Source of the DNA: Photorhabdus luminescens subsp. luminescens
GTDB lineage: Bacteria > Pseudomonadota > Gammaproteobacteria > Enterobacterales > Enterobacteriaceae
Direction of reading: 5' to 3'
Length of the DNA: 64,000 bases
Assembly (NCBI RefSeq): GCF_001083805.1
Contig: NZ_JXSK01000002.1
Coordinates: forward strand, 372,001-436,000
Under the pieces are notes generated by a model. The model had not been told where the DNA came from. It did not search any database and worked only from the letters and a program-made list of their open reading frames with translations. A program made the position numbers and the translations under genes. Each line of letters starts with the position of its first letter. Within the stretch, counting starts at the first letter, position 1. Shown here one piece after another: positions 17,340-28,058 of this stretch.

Positions 17340-18650
17340 TTATCGTTCCCAGTAAGATTCTTCCAAACTATCTTCCTTTTCAGGCAAACCACGGCTTAAT
17401 CGTGGGGAATGCTGACTCAATACCTGATAGCTAACTCTGTTAGCATATTTACACACTTGAGCAAGTGATGAATATGTCAGATATGTACGGATGTGTTTAC
17501 TGGAATTAGGCACATTCATTCTATGGTGATTGTTGGCCGTTATATCATGCAATAAAGCAGATAAAGCACCATCACCTGCCCCATTGGTATTCATGATTTT
17601 TTCTGGCCCCCCCATATAAGGTTCAATATGGGAATAAACTTTCATTGGGATTTGGCAATCAGATTTACGCATAGCGCGGCTGAACTCATAACGGTTAAAT
17701 TCAGCGATAGCCCCCGGTAACAATGGATGAGTTGTCTGACGCGTGTAATCTTTTTCCGTATAACCTGCCATATATAATCCAGCCGGACCAGCAGTACACA
17801 AAACTAAATCGACCCAATCCAGTGCCATATTCGAAGCCAATAGGGGATCACTGAAACCAGTAAGCTCATAAGCTTCATCTTCATTCATTGCCAAAACAGA
17901 AATATTCTCAACTAGAAAATCACGCCACCATTGTGGATCATCGGCAATAACATATTTTGTCCCCAATGTCAGAACGACAGGTACACTATGCTTTTTCGCA
18001 TATTCGATGGCTTTCATAGTTGCTTCCGGCATAGGTTCCCCCGGTTCGCAACGAATCAAGTAAGCGGTCAAGACCAAAGCGGAAGCTTCAGCAATAATCT
18101 TCTCAGGAATACTTTCCGGTTTAAGCTGATTCATTTGCCCAGGACTGATGGCAAAAGTACGCTCGCCATTTTCCGTTACTAACGTAAAGCAGCGACCAAT
18201 TGCCCCATTCACACCTTGTAAATAGTTCAAATCAGTACGGCTAGATGTGTTACATAAGTAGCGGTAAGCATAGCTGCCAATCTGAATATTACTACACATA
18301 GTACCCAGTAAGACAGAACGATCATCGGCAAGAACCGAGTAATTGTGTAAAGTATTACCAATAGTGCCGCCAGCAAATTCGTGGCTAATAAGATTATTAT
18401 CAGTAAGTTCTTTATACAGGGTTTCAGCCACATCATCTTCAATAACTAATGAATGCCCTTGGCTGAGGTTATAGCGCTGGATAAAATCCTCATCTACTTT
18501 CGCCTCAATATCCACTAATATCTGATCGATACCAACGATATAAGCTCGGTTATTTTCACCATCCATCATCTCTTTAATTGGTTGGAGTAAAGGATCACGC
18601 AGACTGACGGGAAAGTAGTGTTTTGATTTACGTTTACCAGGGAATTTCAT
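17340..18650 (-). CDS. gsk: Inosine-guanosine kinase Gsk (PfkB family)
   Basis: A 436-residue ribokinase/PfkB-family enzyme that phosphorylates inosine and guanosine to IMP and GMP for purine salvage. The PfkB C-terminal signature NTNGAGDGALSALLHD holds the catalytic aspartate and anion hole. The N-terminal FAGGTIGNTLHNYSVLA block binds nucleoside. Length matches E. coli Gsk (434). A terminator separates it from the upstream wzz gene, so it has its own promoter. In Yersinia the gene marks one edge of the O-antigen locus. Confidence 0.95.
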   Translation of the reverse strand: MKFPGKRKSKHYFPVSLRDPLLQPIKEMMDGENNRAYIVGIDQILVDIEAKVDEDFIQRYNLSQGHSLVIEDDVAETLYKELTDNNLISHEFAGGTIGNTLHNYSVLADDRSVLLGTMCSNIQIGSYAYRYLCNTSSRTDLNYLQGVNGAIGRCFTLVTENGERTFAISPGQMNQLKPESIPEKIIAEASALVLTAYLIRCEPGEPMPEATMKAIEYAKKHSVPVVLTLGTKYVIADDPQWWRDFLVENISVLAMNEDEAYELTGFSDPLLASNMALDWVDLVLCTAGPAGLYMAGYTEKDYTRQTTHPLLPGAIAEFNRYEFSRAMRKSDCQIPMKVYSHIEPYMGGPEKIMNTNGAGDGALSALLHDITANNHHRMNVPNSSKHIRTYLTYSSLAQVCKYANRVSYQVLSQHSPRLSRGLPEKEDSLEESYWER

Positions 18651-18708
18651 TTTTGATTGATGCTATGACGCCAAAAGATGCAGCATATTAGCACAATAAA
18701 AACTGACA

Positions 18709-18739
18709 GGCAGCAAATGTCACCACGACATTTACTGCC
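18709..18739 (-). terminator. Terminator of wzz
   Basis: A 13-bp stem with one mismatch (GGCAGCAAATGTC against GACATTTACTGCC, loop ACCAC) lies 9 bp after the wzz stop. On the minus strand it is followed by CTGTCAGTTTTTATT. Confidence 0.75.
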
Positions 18740-18747
18740 AGGGAAAA

Positions 18748-19854
18748 CTAAGCTGCTTGCTGACGACTACGCACCATGTGACGAATCAAAACAAACACCA
18801 CAGCCAAAATTAGCCCAGCGAAAGCACTACCTATTAAGATAAGTAGACGCTTCGGTGAATCCTTAGCTGTCGGCTCATAAGGAGCTTGCATATACTTGAA
18901 TGGTTGGAAGTTAACTTTATCTACTTTAAGTGCTTTCAGCTCTTCTATATAGAACAAACGGTTACGTAAGTCAGCATCAATCAAAGTAGGATCTTTTATC
19001 TCCTCTGTAATTTGCAACTTACGCTGTAATGCATCAGCCCCCAAAGCAATGGAATAATCTGGATCGTCTTTAATCATTGCTCCTTCACTGGAAATAGGTT
19101 TTTTAATTCCTGCCGAATTAGCGATAGATAATGCATGTTTCAATCGTTCAACATTAGCTTCTTGTATGTTGTTCACACGGTTTAAATCAATTTTATACAA
19201 ACCATCAGAGTAATTAAGCTTTTGTTTTACCATATCACTTAATTCACTCTTCACCTGTTCATGGACAACAGACGATGCATAGTCAATATAGCCATTTAAC
19301 AGATTATATGCATCTTCTGCGGTCCCAGCACTGAAAATCAATTTAGTTTCACCACTTTCATCATCTTTTTCCGCTTTTGAAGAAGATGAAATATTATCAT
19401 TCACAATCTTTTCAATAAGTTTTCTTTCTGTAAGTGGTGAATGGTCACCTGATTTAGTCACCAGATTTTTAAAATATTCTGTACTAACCAGATATTCTTC
19501 ACGTAAAACCCGTGAATTAAAATTATTTAAAAAACTATTATACAGTGACGATGAAGTTACTGATGGTTGTAGATTTAAAACCTCGAACTTAGTCAAGAGA
19601 TCTTTAAGTGGCTGTATCTCCTCAAGTTGAGGTTTAACAATAGAAGCTGAACTGCTCCACTTTTGTGGCATCAAAGATGCTGCTGCAAAGCCAATAACAG
19701 CAAAAAGAATAGTAACAGCAATAATCAATAACTTTGATTGAAATAAAACAGAGAATAACTCAAACAAATCAATTTCATCATCTTGTTTTGAATTGTAATA
19801 ATTAAAATATTCTTCACTGAAATTAGTGCCTTTAATCGGTTTATTACTCATCAT
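18748..19854 (-). CDS. wzz: Wzz-type polysaccharide chain-length determinant
   Basis: A 368-residue polysaccharide co-polymerase. A first membrane helix lies near residues 37-57 (LLIIAVTILFAVIGFAAASL). A large periplasmic coiled-coil domain follows, then the proline-rich PTAKDSPKRLL segment and a second helix near 337-358, the classic Wzz layout. The protein sets the modal chain length made by a Wzy polymerase for O-antigen or another surface polymer. It lies between hemH and gsk, the site of the whole O-antigen cluster in Yersinia, but no glycosyltransferase, wzx or wzy gene is here. It must serve a polymer encoded elsewhere or be a remnant. The start could also be the second Met (MSNKPIKG). 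Confidence 0.88.
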   Translation of the reverse strand: MMSNKPIKGTNFSEEYFNYYNSKQDDEIDLFELFSVLFQSKLLIIAVTILFAVIGFAAASLMPQKWSSSASIVKPQLEEIQPLKDLLTKFEVLNLQPSVTSSSLYNSFLNNFNSRVLREEYLVSTEYFKNLVTKSGDHSPLTERKLIEKIVNDNISSSSKAEKDDESGETKLIFSAGTAEDAYNLLNGYIDYASSVVHEQVKSELSDMVKQKLNYSDGLYKIDLNRVNNIQEANVERLKHALSIANSAGIKKPISSEGAMIKDDPDYSIALGADALQRKLQITEEIKDPTLIDADLRNRLFYIEELKALKVDKVNFQPFKYMQAPYEPTAKDSPKRLLILIGSAFAGLILAVVFVLIRHMVRSRQQAA

Positions 19855-20030
19855 TTATATCCAAATTCAAATATGCTGTTACTAATTGATATACAAAACA
19901 TCATCCCACTAGCCTATAGATTAATTCCCATTTACTCTGCAAATAAGCATGGCAGCTCTACTAGGCTGGCATCCGTGTAGCAATATACCTTAAAAAGCCA
20001 ATGAACCCTAATGATAGATTAATCCTATCA

Positions 20031-21008
20031 CTATTGATTTCTGTTTCTGACAAACCCGTTGACCAACTCTTCAAGTAGTAAGATATGACTAGTATTGTCG
20101 TTAAGAGCCGGAATATATTCAAATTTTTCCCCACCAGCATTAAGAAATATCTCTTTATTCAGTTGTTTTATCTCTTCCAGCGTTTCCAGACAATCAGACG
20201 AAAAACCAGGGCAAAGTACCTGAATATGTTTTATTCCCTGAGCAGGTAGAGATTTCACCGTTTGATCTACATATGGCGTCAACCATTGCTCGCGACCAAA
20301 ACGTGATTGATAAGCCATCATTACCTGCTCTGCCGGATAATTAATCGCTTGCTTTAGCAATCGTGTTGTTAACTTACACTGTTCAGCATAAATATCACCC
20401 GTATCAACAAAACGCTGCGGAATGCCATGATAGGAAAGCAATAATCTGTCTGGTTGACCATGCTTATCGAAGCTCTGCTCAATAGTTTCTTTCAGTGCAG
20501 AAATATAAGCAGGATGATCAGCATAATTACGAATAAAGTGAATCCCAGGAATAGTGCGGTATTTCTTCAGTACCAAACTGACACCATCAAATACAGCCGC
20601 AGATGAGGAGCTGGAATATTGGGGATAAAGCGGCAAAACAATCAACTGTTCAACATTCTGCTTAAGTAAGTTGTCAATCGCTTGCTCAAGAGACGGAGAA
20701 CCGTAATTCATTCCTAGTTCAACAGGGATGTCAGCAAGTTTTTCTGCTAGTAATTTCTGTTGCCGACGGCTATATACTAACAGCGGAGAACCTTCATCAG
20801 TCCAAATTTTCTGATATAACTTTGCTACACGTGAAGAACGTAAAGGCAAAACAAAACCATATAATATTGGCTTCCAGATAAATCGAGATAAGTCTACGAC
20901 TCTTTTATCGCTAAGAAACTCGGCTAAATAACGTCTTATAGCCGCAGTTGTCGGCTTATCAGGAGTACCAAGATTAACTAATAAAACACCATATTTACCG
21001 TTGTTCAT
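20031..21008 (-). CDS. hemH: Ferrochelatase HemH
   Basis: A 325-residue enzyme that inserts Fe2+ into protoporphyrin IX as the last step of heme synthesis. The catalytic histidine lies in [16 protein letters not shown], and the acidic metal-path segment [15 protein letters not shown] is present. The start at 21008 ([14 protein letters not shown]) is chosen because AAGGA lies 8 nt upstream and it matches homologues. The in-frame upstream ATG at 21050 has no such support. It lies downstream of adk, as in E. coli. Confidence 0.94.
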   Translation of the reverse strand: MNNGKYGVLLVNLGTPDKPTTAAIRRYLAEFLSDKRVVDLSRFIWKPILYGFVLPLRSSRVAKLYQKIWTDEGSPLLVYSRRQQKLLAEKLADIPVELGMNYGSPSLEQAIDNLLKQNVEQLIVLPLYPQYSSSSSAAVFDGVSLVLKKYRTIPGIHFIRNYADHPAYISALKETIEQSFDKHGQPDRLLLSYHGIPQRFVDTGDIYAEQCKLTTRLLKQAINYPAEQVMMAYQSRFGREQWLTPYVDQTVKSLPAQGIKHIQVLCPGFSSDCLETLEEIKQLNKEIFLNAGGEKFEYIPALNDNTSHILLLEELVNGFVRNRNQ

Positions 21009-21142
21009 TATGTCGATCCTTAATTGTTTCGCTGGTGAAAACCCTAGCATAATAAAGTACAGATGAAAATCATGTTTATATACGAAAACAATGAGGAAAA
21101 ACCGATTAATTTACCTGATACAGTAAATAAATAATATAAGAT

Positions 21143-21164
21143 AAGGCGACTTATTAGCCGCCTT
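21143..21164 (-). terminator. Terminator of adk
   Basis: The stem AAGGCGAC / GCCGCCTT (21143-21150 with 21157-21164, one G-T wobble, loop TTATTA) lies 20 bp after the adk stop and is followed on the minus strand by ATCTTATATT. Confidence 0.6.
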
Positions 21165-21184
21165 CCAAGAATCATTCAGGTTGA

Positions 21185-21856
<672 letters not shown>

Positions 21857-21994
21857 TTATATTTTAAGAAAACGAATCACCATACCATCTAGCATGGGGT
21901 TCGCTCAAGGAAACAGGTAAACGATTTCGTGATATTTTTCTGTAAAAATAAACCACGCCCCATCTTTTTATTAGAGGCGTGGTATAAAGAAGCA

Positions 21995-22121
21995 TATACC
22001 CGTCATCTTTCAAGTTGCCTCTTTGTTGGCTGCATTCACTCACCCCGGTCACATAGTTATCTATGCTCCCGGGGATTCGCTCCCTTGCCGTCGCGATGCA
22101 CCTTGAAATCCATAGGGTATA
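21995..22121. repeat. ERIC element, copy 2 (127 bp)
   Basis: A full-length 127-bp copy bounded by TATACCC and GGGTATA, ending 6 bp from the htpG stop codon and lying upstream of adk. It carries the same CACCCCGGTCACATAG and CTCCCGGGGATTCG cores as copy 1. Transcribed from htpG it would form a long hairpin at that mRNA's 3' end. Confidence 0.93.
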
Positions 22122-22127
22122 GTTAAA

Positions 22128-24026
22128 TCAAGCTTTTTCAGACAATAGCAACTGATTCATACGGCGAATAAACTGATTTGGGTCTTCCAATGTGCCGCGC
22201 TCAGCAAACAATGCCTGATCAAGCAACAGTTCAATCCAATCTGCGAATTGAGTTTCATCACTGATATCAGCAGCCAGTTTTACCAACTGATGATCAGGAT
22301 TCAATTCAAAATTGTATTTTACGTCCGGCACCTGTTGACCAGCCGCAGCAAACAGTTTCGCCATCTGCGTGCTCATTTCATCCGCATTTGTTGTCACAAT
22401 TGCCGGAGTATCCGTCAGACGGTGAGTTAATTTAACCTCTTTTACGCGATCGCCAAGCAATGTTTTCACACGCTCAACAAACGGCTCCAACTGCTTTTCA
22501 ATTTCTTCCTGCTCGGCTTTGTTTTCATCTGCCAATTTATCCAGCGATTCATCGGCTTTACTGACTGACTGGAATTTTTTACCATCAAAATCAGTGAGGT
22601 ATCCCATCATCCATTCATCAATGCGATCTGACAGCAACAGAACCTCAATACCTTTCTTACGGAACAGCTCCAGATGAGGACTGTTTTTCGCCGCCGCATA
22701 ACTGTCTGCGGTGATGTAGTAGATCTTATCCTGACCTTCGGCCATCCTACTCACATACTCTTCCAAAGAAACTGTCTGTGCCGAATCGTCATTATGAGTA
22801 GAAGTAAAACGTAGCAATTTAGCGATAGCTTCTTTGTTAGTACTATCCTCTGCCGGACCTTCTTTCATTACCAGACCAAACTGTTGCCAGAATTGCTGGT
22901 ACTTTTCTGCATCATCTTTCGCCAGTTTATCCAGCATCTGTAATGCACGTTTGGTCAATGCATTACGTAAATTACGGGTAATAGAGTTATCTTGCAAAAT
23001 TTCACGGGAAACGTTCAGCGGCAAGTCGTTGGAGTCAATCAGGCCACGGACAAAGCGTAAATAGTTCGGCATAAACTGTTCCGCATCATCCATAATAAAC
23101 ACACGCTGGACATATAATTTCAGCCCGTGCTTATGCTCACGGTTCCACATATCCCACGGAGCCTGAGATGGAATATAAAGCATGCTGGTATATTCCTGTT
23201 TACCTTCTACGCGGTTATGGCTCCAGATCAGCGGATCAGAAAAATCATGAGAAATATGTTTGTAGAACTCTTTGTACTCTTCATCTGTAATTTCAGATTT
23301 ACCACGAGTCCACAAAGCTTGAGCTTTATTAATCTTCTCCCAAGTTACTGTATCCTCTTCACCCTCTTCTTCGCTCTTATTTTTGGTTTCAATTTCAACC
23401 GGCAAAGCAATATGGTCAGAGTATTTACTGATAACAGAACGCAAACGCCAGTCATTCAGGAATTCATCTTCTCCTTCACGTAAATGAAGGGTGATCTCTG
23501 TACCACGCGTCTCTTTTTCAATATCAGCAACCGTGTAATCGCCTTCTCCGGCAGATTCCCAGAATACGCCCTGATCAATTGAAGCGCCAGCAGCACGAGT
23601 ACGTACAGTGACTTTATCAGACACAATAAATGCAGAGTAAAACCCAACACCAAACTGACCAATTAACTGGCTGTCTTTAGCCTGATCTGAACCAATAGAT
23701 TCCAGAAAAGCTTTTGTTCCTGATTTAGCAATCGTTCCAAGATTATCGATAACTTCATCACGAGTCATACCAATGCCATTATCACTAATGGTGATGCTTC
23801 TCTTTTCTTTATCAAAAGAAAGGCGAACGCGTAGTTCACCATCATTTTCATAAAGTTTTGGAGCAGATAATGCGCGGAAACGTAATTTGTCAGCAGCATC
23901 GGAAGCGTTTGAGATTAGCTCACGAAGGAAAATCTCTTTATTGGAATAGAGTGAATGGATCATTAATTGCAGAAGTTGTTTTACTTCAGACTGAAATCCA
24001 CGGGTTTCCTGACCTTTCATACTCAT
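22128..24026 (-). CDS. htpG: Hsp90-family chaperone HtpG
   Basis: A 632-residue cytoplasmic Hsp90. The GHKL ATPase motifs are present in the N-terminal domain: [27 protein letters not shown] and the lid GQFGVGFYS. The middle-domain arginine region ([11 protein letters not shown]) and the C-terminal dimerisation domain follow. Length is near the E. coli 624. A sigma-32-like promoter lies about 55-83 bp upstream. The start at 24026 ([10 protein letters not shown]) has GAGG 6 nt upstream; the third codon is the E. coli start. Confidence 0.97.
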   Translation of the reverse strand: MSMKGQETRGFQSEVKQLLQLMIHSLYSNKEIFLRELISNASDAADKLRFRALSAPKLYENDGELRVRLSFDKEKRSITISDNGIGMTRDEVIDNLGTIAKSGTKAFLESIGSDQAKDSQLIGQFGVGFYSAFIVSDKVTVRTRAAGASIDQGVFWESAGEGDYTVADIEKETRGTEITLHLREGEDEFLNDWRLRSVISKYSDHIALPVEIETKNKSEEEGEEDTVTWEKINKAQALWTRGKSEITDEEYKEFYKHISHDFSDPLIWSHNRVEGKQEYTSMLYIPSQAPWDMWNREHKHGLKLYVQRVFIMDDAEQFMPNYLRFVRGLIDSNDLPLNVSREILQDNSITRNLRNALTKRALQMLDKLAKDDAEKYQQFWQQFGLVMKEGPAEDSTNKEAIAKLLRFTSTHNDDSAQTVSLEEYVSRMAEGQDKIYYITADSYAAAKNSPHLELFRKKGIEVLLLSDRIDEWMMGYLTDFDGKKFQSVSKADESLDKLADENKAEQEEIEKQLEPFVERVKTLLGDRVKEVKLTHRLTDTPAIVTTNADEMSTQMAKLFAAAGQQVPDVKYNFELNPDHQLVKLAADISDETQFADWIELLLDQALFAERGTLEDPNQFIRRMNQLLLSEKA

Positions 24027-24080
24027 TTATTACCTCAATCTAAATCCAGTTCAGACAGACAAAATCAGACGATGATATGC

Positions 24081-24109
24081 AGATGGGGATAAATAAGTTG
24101 AATTTCAAG
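24081..24109 (-). promoter_or_regulatory. Heat-shock (sigma-32) promoter of htpG
   Basis: On the minus strand, CTTGAAA (24109-24103) and CCCCATCT (24088-24081) are separated by 14 bp, matching the sigma-32 consensus CTTGAAA-N13/14-CCCCATNT. The promoter points to htpG. Confidence 0.85.
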
Positions 24110-24299
24110 TTTGATTATCGAAAAGAATATGAAGTAATTTTGATCATAGCAAAATGAACTAAAAGGCATGCGCCACATATAATGTAGCGCCTCAAAACCT
24201 TTACGATTTGCTCTAACCAAGCTACAGAACTATTCAAGCACGTAATTCAAGCACGTATTCAATCACGACTCGATAAAACTGTAAGGCATTAACAGAAAA

Positions 24300-24905
24300 T
24301 CAATAAGTAATCTTCTGCCGCCCGGCAATTGAATGGGACAATGTTGTACCATCTACCATCTCAAGTTCACCACCAACTGGTACACCATGAGCAATACGAC
24401 TGGCTGTCACACCATATTGAACGCATATCTCTGCGATATAATTGGCAGTGGCCTCTCCCTCCACTGTCGGGTTAGTCGCCAGAATCACCTCTGAAATCTC
24501 TTCAGTGGCGAGACGATCCTCAAGACGATCTAAACCAATATCCATTGGACCAATGCCATCTAATGGAGATAAATGCCCCATCAATACAAAATAACGCCCG
24601 GCAAACTGCCCGGTTTGCTCAATAGCATGAATATCCGCAGGGCTTTCAACCACACAGATTCGACCATTTTGTTGACGGCGCGGATTAGCACAAATCGTGC
24701 ACTGTTCCTGTTCAGTAAAAGTCCGGCAATATTTGCAGTGTCCAATTTCTGACATCGCTCTGGTCAATGCCTGAGCCAAACGCATTCCACCACTGCGATC
24801 ACGCTGTAGCAGATGAAAAGCCATCCGCTGTGCAGACTTAGGGCCAACCCCTGGTAAACAGCGTAATGCTTCCATCAAGGATTCAAGGAGAGGACTGGTT
24901 TGCAT
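24300..24905 (-). CDS. recR: Recombination mediator RecR
   Basis: A 201-residue protein of the RecFOR pathway that loads RecA onto SSB-coated gapped DNA. It has an N-terminal helix-hairpin-helix ([17 protein letters not shown]), a four-cysteine zinc finger ([16 protein letters not shown]), a Toprim domain ([17 protein letters not shown]) and a C-terminal Walker-B-like region. Its ATG overlaps the ybaB stop by one base (TGATG), implying translational coupling in the dnaX-ybaB-recR operon. Confidence 0.96.
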   Translation of the reverse strand: MQTSPLLESLMEALRCLPGVGPKSAQRMAFHLLQRDRSGGMRLAQALTRAMSEIGHCKYCRTFTEQEQCTICANPRRQQNGRICVVESPADIHAIEQTGQFAGRYFVLMGHLSPLDGIGPMDIGLDRLEDRLATEEISEVILATNPTVEGEATANYIAEICVQYGVTASRIAHGVPVGGELEMVDGTTLSHSIAGRQKITY

Positions 24906-25234
24906 CAGAATGGCATCTTAAAGCCTGGCGGCAATTGCATCCCACTGGAAATGCCAGCCATTTTCTCTTTCTGAGTCTCTTCAATACGACGGGCTGCGTC
25001 ATTGAATGCAGCAGCAATCAGGTCTTCCAACATCTCTTTGTCATCTTCCATCAGGCTTGGATCGATCTCAACACGACGACAATTATGAGCGCCATTGATA
25101 GTCACTTTAACCAGACCTGCACCCGATTCACCCGTCACTTCCAGATTGGCGATCTCTTCTTGCATTTTCTGCATTTTGTCTTGCATTTGCTGGGCCTGTT
25201 TCATCAAATTGCCCAAACCACCTTTACCAAACAT
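24905..25234 (-). CDS. ybaB: YbaB/EbfC-family nucleoid-associated protein
   Basis: A 109-residue dimeric DNA-binding protein with an N-terminal [18 protein letters not shown] helix followed by a charged coiled coil. The conserved [18 protein letters not shown] strand region and the [11 protein letters not shown] helix complete the family profile. Homologues bind DNA as tweezers-like dimers and influence expression broadly. It lies between dnaX (57 bp upstream) and recR (1-bp overlap), the near-universal bacterial arrangement. Confidence 0.96.
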   Translation of the reverse strand: MFGKGGLGNLMKQAQQMQDKMQKMQEEIANLEVTGESGAGLVKVTINGAHNCRRVEIDPSLMEDDKEMLEDLIAAAFNDAARRIEETQKEKMAGISSGMQLPPGFKMPF

Positions 25235-25290
25235 AGATTTCTCTCTTCGCTATGGCTACATCGTACAACAAGGTACAGATTGCAGCATGG

Positions 25291-27267
25291 TTAAACCGGT
25301 CGGATACTCTCTTCATCCAATTCAGCATCAAATACCTGCCGCAATGTTTGAATAGTTTTATCCGCAATAATTGATTGGCGAGCTTGTGCCAATTTCTCTT
25401 CATAAATGGCTTGTCGCCACTCCAGCGGAGTTTTCTCCGCAGGATTATCATCTTCAATAATGCTGAATTCAACCGTTGCGCCGTATAATTCGCTCAAAGC
25501 TCCCGCTAATGACTTTTGTGCAAAAGCGGAATTAAGGTGACGCTGGCTCGAACGTAGATGTAAACGGATATTATTTGCACTAATCTGCTCTTTGAACGCA
25601 TTTAATGCCAATTGCTGCACCAGTTTAGGAATTTTAAGTTTACCAACTTCTGCGGCCCATGCATCTCTCTGTTTGGATTCTTCCGCTAATTTATCTGCCA
25701 GTTCTGGTGTTTTCTCATGTTCTAAAGCTGTCCTTAAAGCCTTTGGCGTCGCCACATGAGTTTCTGTTTTCTCCTCAATATTCTTGGCACGCCAACGGTA
25801 AGCTTCTTTTTTCTCAGGTTTATTTTCCTGTTTTTTATCTATTGATGACTGAGATCGCTGTCCTGACACTGCGGCAAGCCGCTCTAAGGCTGAAGTTGCT
25901 GACTTCATCTTAACAGGCGTTGCCGATTCAGGCTTTTTTGTTGGCGTTTGCTCTTGCTGTCGGGATAACACATTCCTTGCTTTCAGCAACTGCGCGGTTG
26001 GGCTTGATGCAAGCGCCTGAGGTATCTGAGGCTCCGACTGAGAAATTCTATCCAATTGTGCTGGTTCATTAATATAATTAGCCGGCGGCACATCCCCCTG
26101 ATCACTCTGTTTTGGCTGTGTTGTAACTGATGGTATCACCGCAGGATTTACCACCGGTGCAGCAACCTCTTCAATCACTGTTTTTGGGTGAAATGCCAAA
26201 GCTCTGAACAGAGCCATTTCAACACCCATCCTGCGCTCCGGCGCATACGGCAAATCCCTACGACCAATCAGCAAAGTTTGATAATAAAGTTGCAAATCTT
26301 CCGGTGAAATCGCTTTTGCCAATATCCGCAAACGGCCTTCAATTGATGAAGAAGCACTCTCTGGTTGAGAAGGTAACAATTGAAGCATTGCAATACGATG
26401 TAGCAATGAAAGAATCTCTACCAACAACTCTTCCCAGTCAGCCCCCCGCGAAGCGACTTGTTCTACCAATGCCATAACCTGCTGACCGTCAGCTCGAATC
26501 AATGCTTCAATAATTGATAACGGTTGTTCATCATCCAACGTTCCTAGCATCAAGCTAACTATTTCGGCTGTTATCTGGCCCTGCCCGATAGCAATAGCTT
26601 GATCCGTCAGACTCAAAGCGTCACGCATGCTGCCATCAGCAGCACGAGCCAATAGCTGGCGAGCGCGACTGTCATTCTCTATATGTTCAGCTTTAAGAAT
26701 GCGCTCAAGCTGATCGCTTATCTGACCAATATCCAGCGATTTGAGATGAAACTGCAAGCAACGGGAAAGAATGGTCACAGGCAATTTTTGTGGATCAGTC
26801 GTTGCCAGTAGAAATTTCACATGCTCAGGCGGCTCTTCCAACGTTTTTAATAATGCATTGAAACTGTGGCGGGACAGCATATGCACTTCATCAATCAGGT
26901 AGACTTTAAAACGCCCACGAGCCGGAGCATATTGCACGTTATCCAGCAATTCACGCGTATCTTCAACTTTAGTACGGGAAGCCGCATCAATTTCAATTAA
27001 ATCGACAAATCGCCCCTGTTCAATTTCAAGGCAATTAACACATTTACCACAAGGCTTATCAGTAATACCTATTTCACAATTTAGCCCCTTAGCAAACAAA
27101 CGGGCGATCGTTGTTTTCCCGACACCTCTCGTGCCAGAAAATAAATAGGCGTGATGAAGCCGGCCGTGGGCAAGACCATTAGCTAACGCAGCCAAGACAT
27201 ATTCCTGACCAATTACATCAGAAAATATTTGTGGACGCCACTTACGGGCAAGTACCTGATAGCTCAT
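25291..27267 (-). CDS. dnaX: DNA polymerase III subunits tau and gamma
   Basis: A 658-residue clamp-loader ATPase (tau). The Walker A is GTRGVGKTT (starting near residue 45). A zinc module has cysteines in CEIGITDKPCGKCVNC, followed by the DEVHML Walker B and the sensor SRCLQFHLKS. A variable linker joins domains IV/V, which bind DnaB and the alpha subunit (the tail AELDEESIRPV is nearly identical to E. coli). Programmed frameshifting at codon 445 should give the shorter gamma form of 446 residues, ending at 25928. It is the first gene of the dnaX-ybaB-recR operon. Confidence 0.97.
   Translation of the reverse strand: MSYQVLARKWRPQIFSDVIGQEYVLAALANGLAHGRLHHAYLFSGTRGVGKTTIARLFAKGLNCEIGITDKPCGKCVNCLEIEQGRFVDLIEIDAASRTKVEDTRELLDNVQYAPARGRFKVYLIDEVHMLSRHSFNALLKTLEEPPEHVKFLLATTDPQKLPVTILSRCLQFHLKSLDIGQISDQLERILKAEHIENDSRARQLLARAADGSMRDALSLTDQAIAIGQGQITAEIVSLMLGTLDDEQPLSIIEALIRADGQQVMALVEQVASRGADWEELLVEILSLLHRIAMLQLLPSQPESASSSIEGRLRILAKAISPEDLQLYYQTLLIGRRDLPYAPERRMGVEMALFRALAFHPKTVIEEVAAPVVNPAVIPSVTTQPKQSDQGDVPPANYINEPAQLDRISQSEPQIPQALASSPTAQLLKARNVLSRQQEQTPTKKPESATPVKMKSATSALERLAAVSGQRSQSSIDKKQENKPEKKEAYRWRAKNIEEKTETHVATPKALRTALEHEKTPELADKLAEESKQRDAWAAEVGKLKIPKLVQQLALNAFKEQISANNIRLHLRSSQRHLNSAFAQKSLAGALSELYGATVEFSIIEDDNPAEKTPLEWRQAIYEEKLAQARQSIIADKTIQTLRQVFDAELDEESIRPV
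25928..25939 (-). promoter_or_regulatory. dnaX programmed -1 frameshift site (gamma subunit)
   Basis: The heptamer A AAA AAG (complement of 25939-25933) is in the correct phase at codons 444-445 of dnaX. After a -1 slip the ribosome reads GCC and then TGA (25930-25928), so gamma ends one residue past the site, as in E. coli. Downstream, CGGCAA...TTGCCG can pair around an inner hairpin TGAAGT-CAGCA-ACTTCA, a weaker structure than the E. coli stimulator. No strong upstream Shine-Dalgarno stimulator is obvious. Confidence 0.9.
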
Positions 27268-27363
27268 TGATACCGGGAAAATCGAATACAGTTGGCTACC
27301 ATGCTAACACAGCCTCACTACAGACAGCGAGGCCGATATGTTAGTAATACGAAAATAAGCAGA

Positions 27364-27915
27364 TTAATGATCTGGGAATTCAAGTAGAGTAAAACTACTT
27401 ATACCTTGTCTTTGCAGGCGCTCAGCACCGCCTAAACCAAGCAAACCAATAATAAAGGCTGCTTCAGAAACCTCACCGCCTAAGCGACGGATTAAACGGA
27501 CGGTGGCTTCAACCGTTCCCCCCGTTGCCAGCAAATCATCAATAACCAACACTTTATCGTTTTCTTTTACGCTATCCTTATGCATTTCCAACGTATCAGT
27601 GCCATACTCTAGATCGTATGTCTCACTCAATGTTTCCCGAGGTAGTTTGCCCGCTTTACGAACAGGAACAAAACCAACACCAAGACGTAACGCAACCGGA
27701 GCGCCAAACAGAAAGCCGCGAGCTTCGGTACCAACAATTTTTGTAATGCCTTTATCCCGATATCGCTCTACCAGAAGATCAATTGTTATTTGGTAGGCAA
27801 GAGGGTTATCCAATAAAGTGGTAATATCACGAAAAAGAATCCCTGGTTTCGGATAATCAGGAACCGTTTCAATGCTGTCTTTAATAAATTGCAGTTGCTG
27901 CGCGTTTGCGGTCAT
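27364..27915 (-). CDS. apt: Adenine phosphoribosyltransferase
   Basis: A 183-residue cytoplasmic enzyme that makes AMP from adenine and PRPP. The PRPP-binding motif [13 protein letters not shown] and the [11 protein letters not shown]-terminal region are clear, and the length equals E. coli Apt. The start at 27915 ([10 protein letters not shown]) is taken from homology. A longer in-frame form from 27990 would add 25 hydrophobic residues that homologues lack. It is divergent from priC. The E. coli gene ybaN, which separates apt and priC there, is missing. Confidence 0.94.
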   Translation of the reverse strand: MTANAQQLQFIKDSIETVPDYPKPGILFRDITTLLDNPLAYQITIDLLVERYRDKGITKIVGTEARGFLFGAPVALRLGVGFVPVRKAGKLPRETLSETYDLEYGTDTLEMHKDSVKENDKVLVIDDLLATGGTVEATVRLIRRLGGEVSEAAFIIGLLGLGGAERLQRQGISSFTLLEFPDH

Positions 27916-28058
27916 AATCGGTGCCAATGAGTAGAACACGGAGGTTCTAAAATCTATGTAAACTGATAGAAAAAAGCAACTGATGAACACGCATCAGCCT
28001 ACTTTTTGTTGTTCCAGATTAATTCTGCTTCACAAGACATAACCATTTTAGGGTATAA

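Noticed and set aside
19855..20030. A possible JUMPStart/ops element between hemH and wzz, as expected for an O-antigen operon
   Set aside because: There are only short resemblances (GCCAGCCTAGTAGAGCTG). The required GGCGGTAG core is absent.
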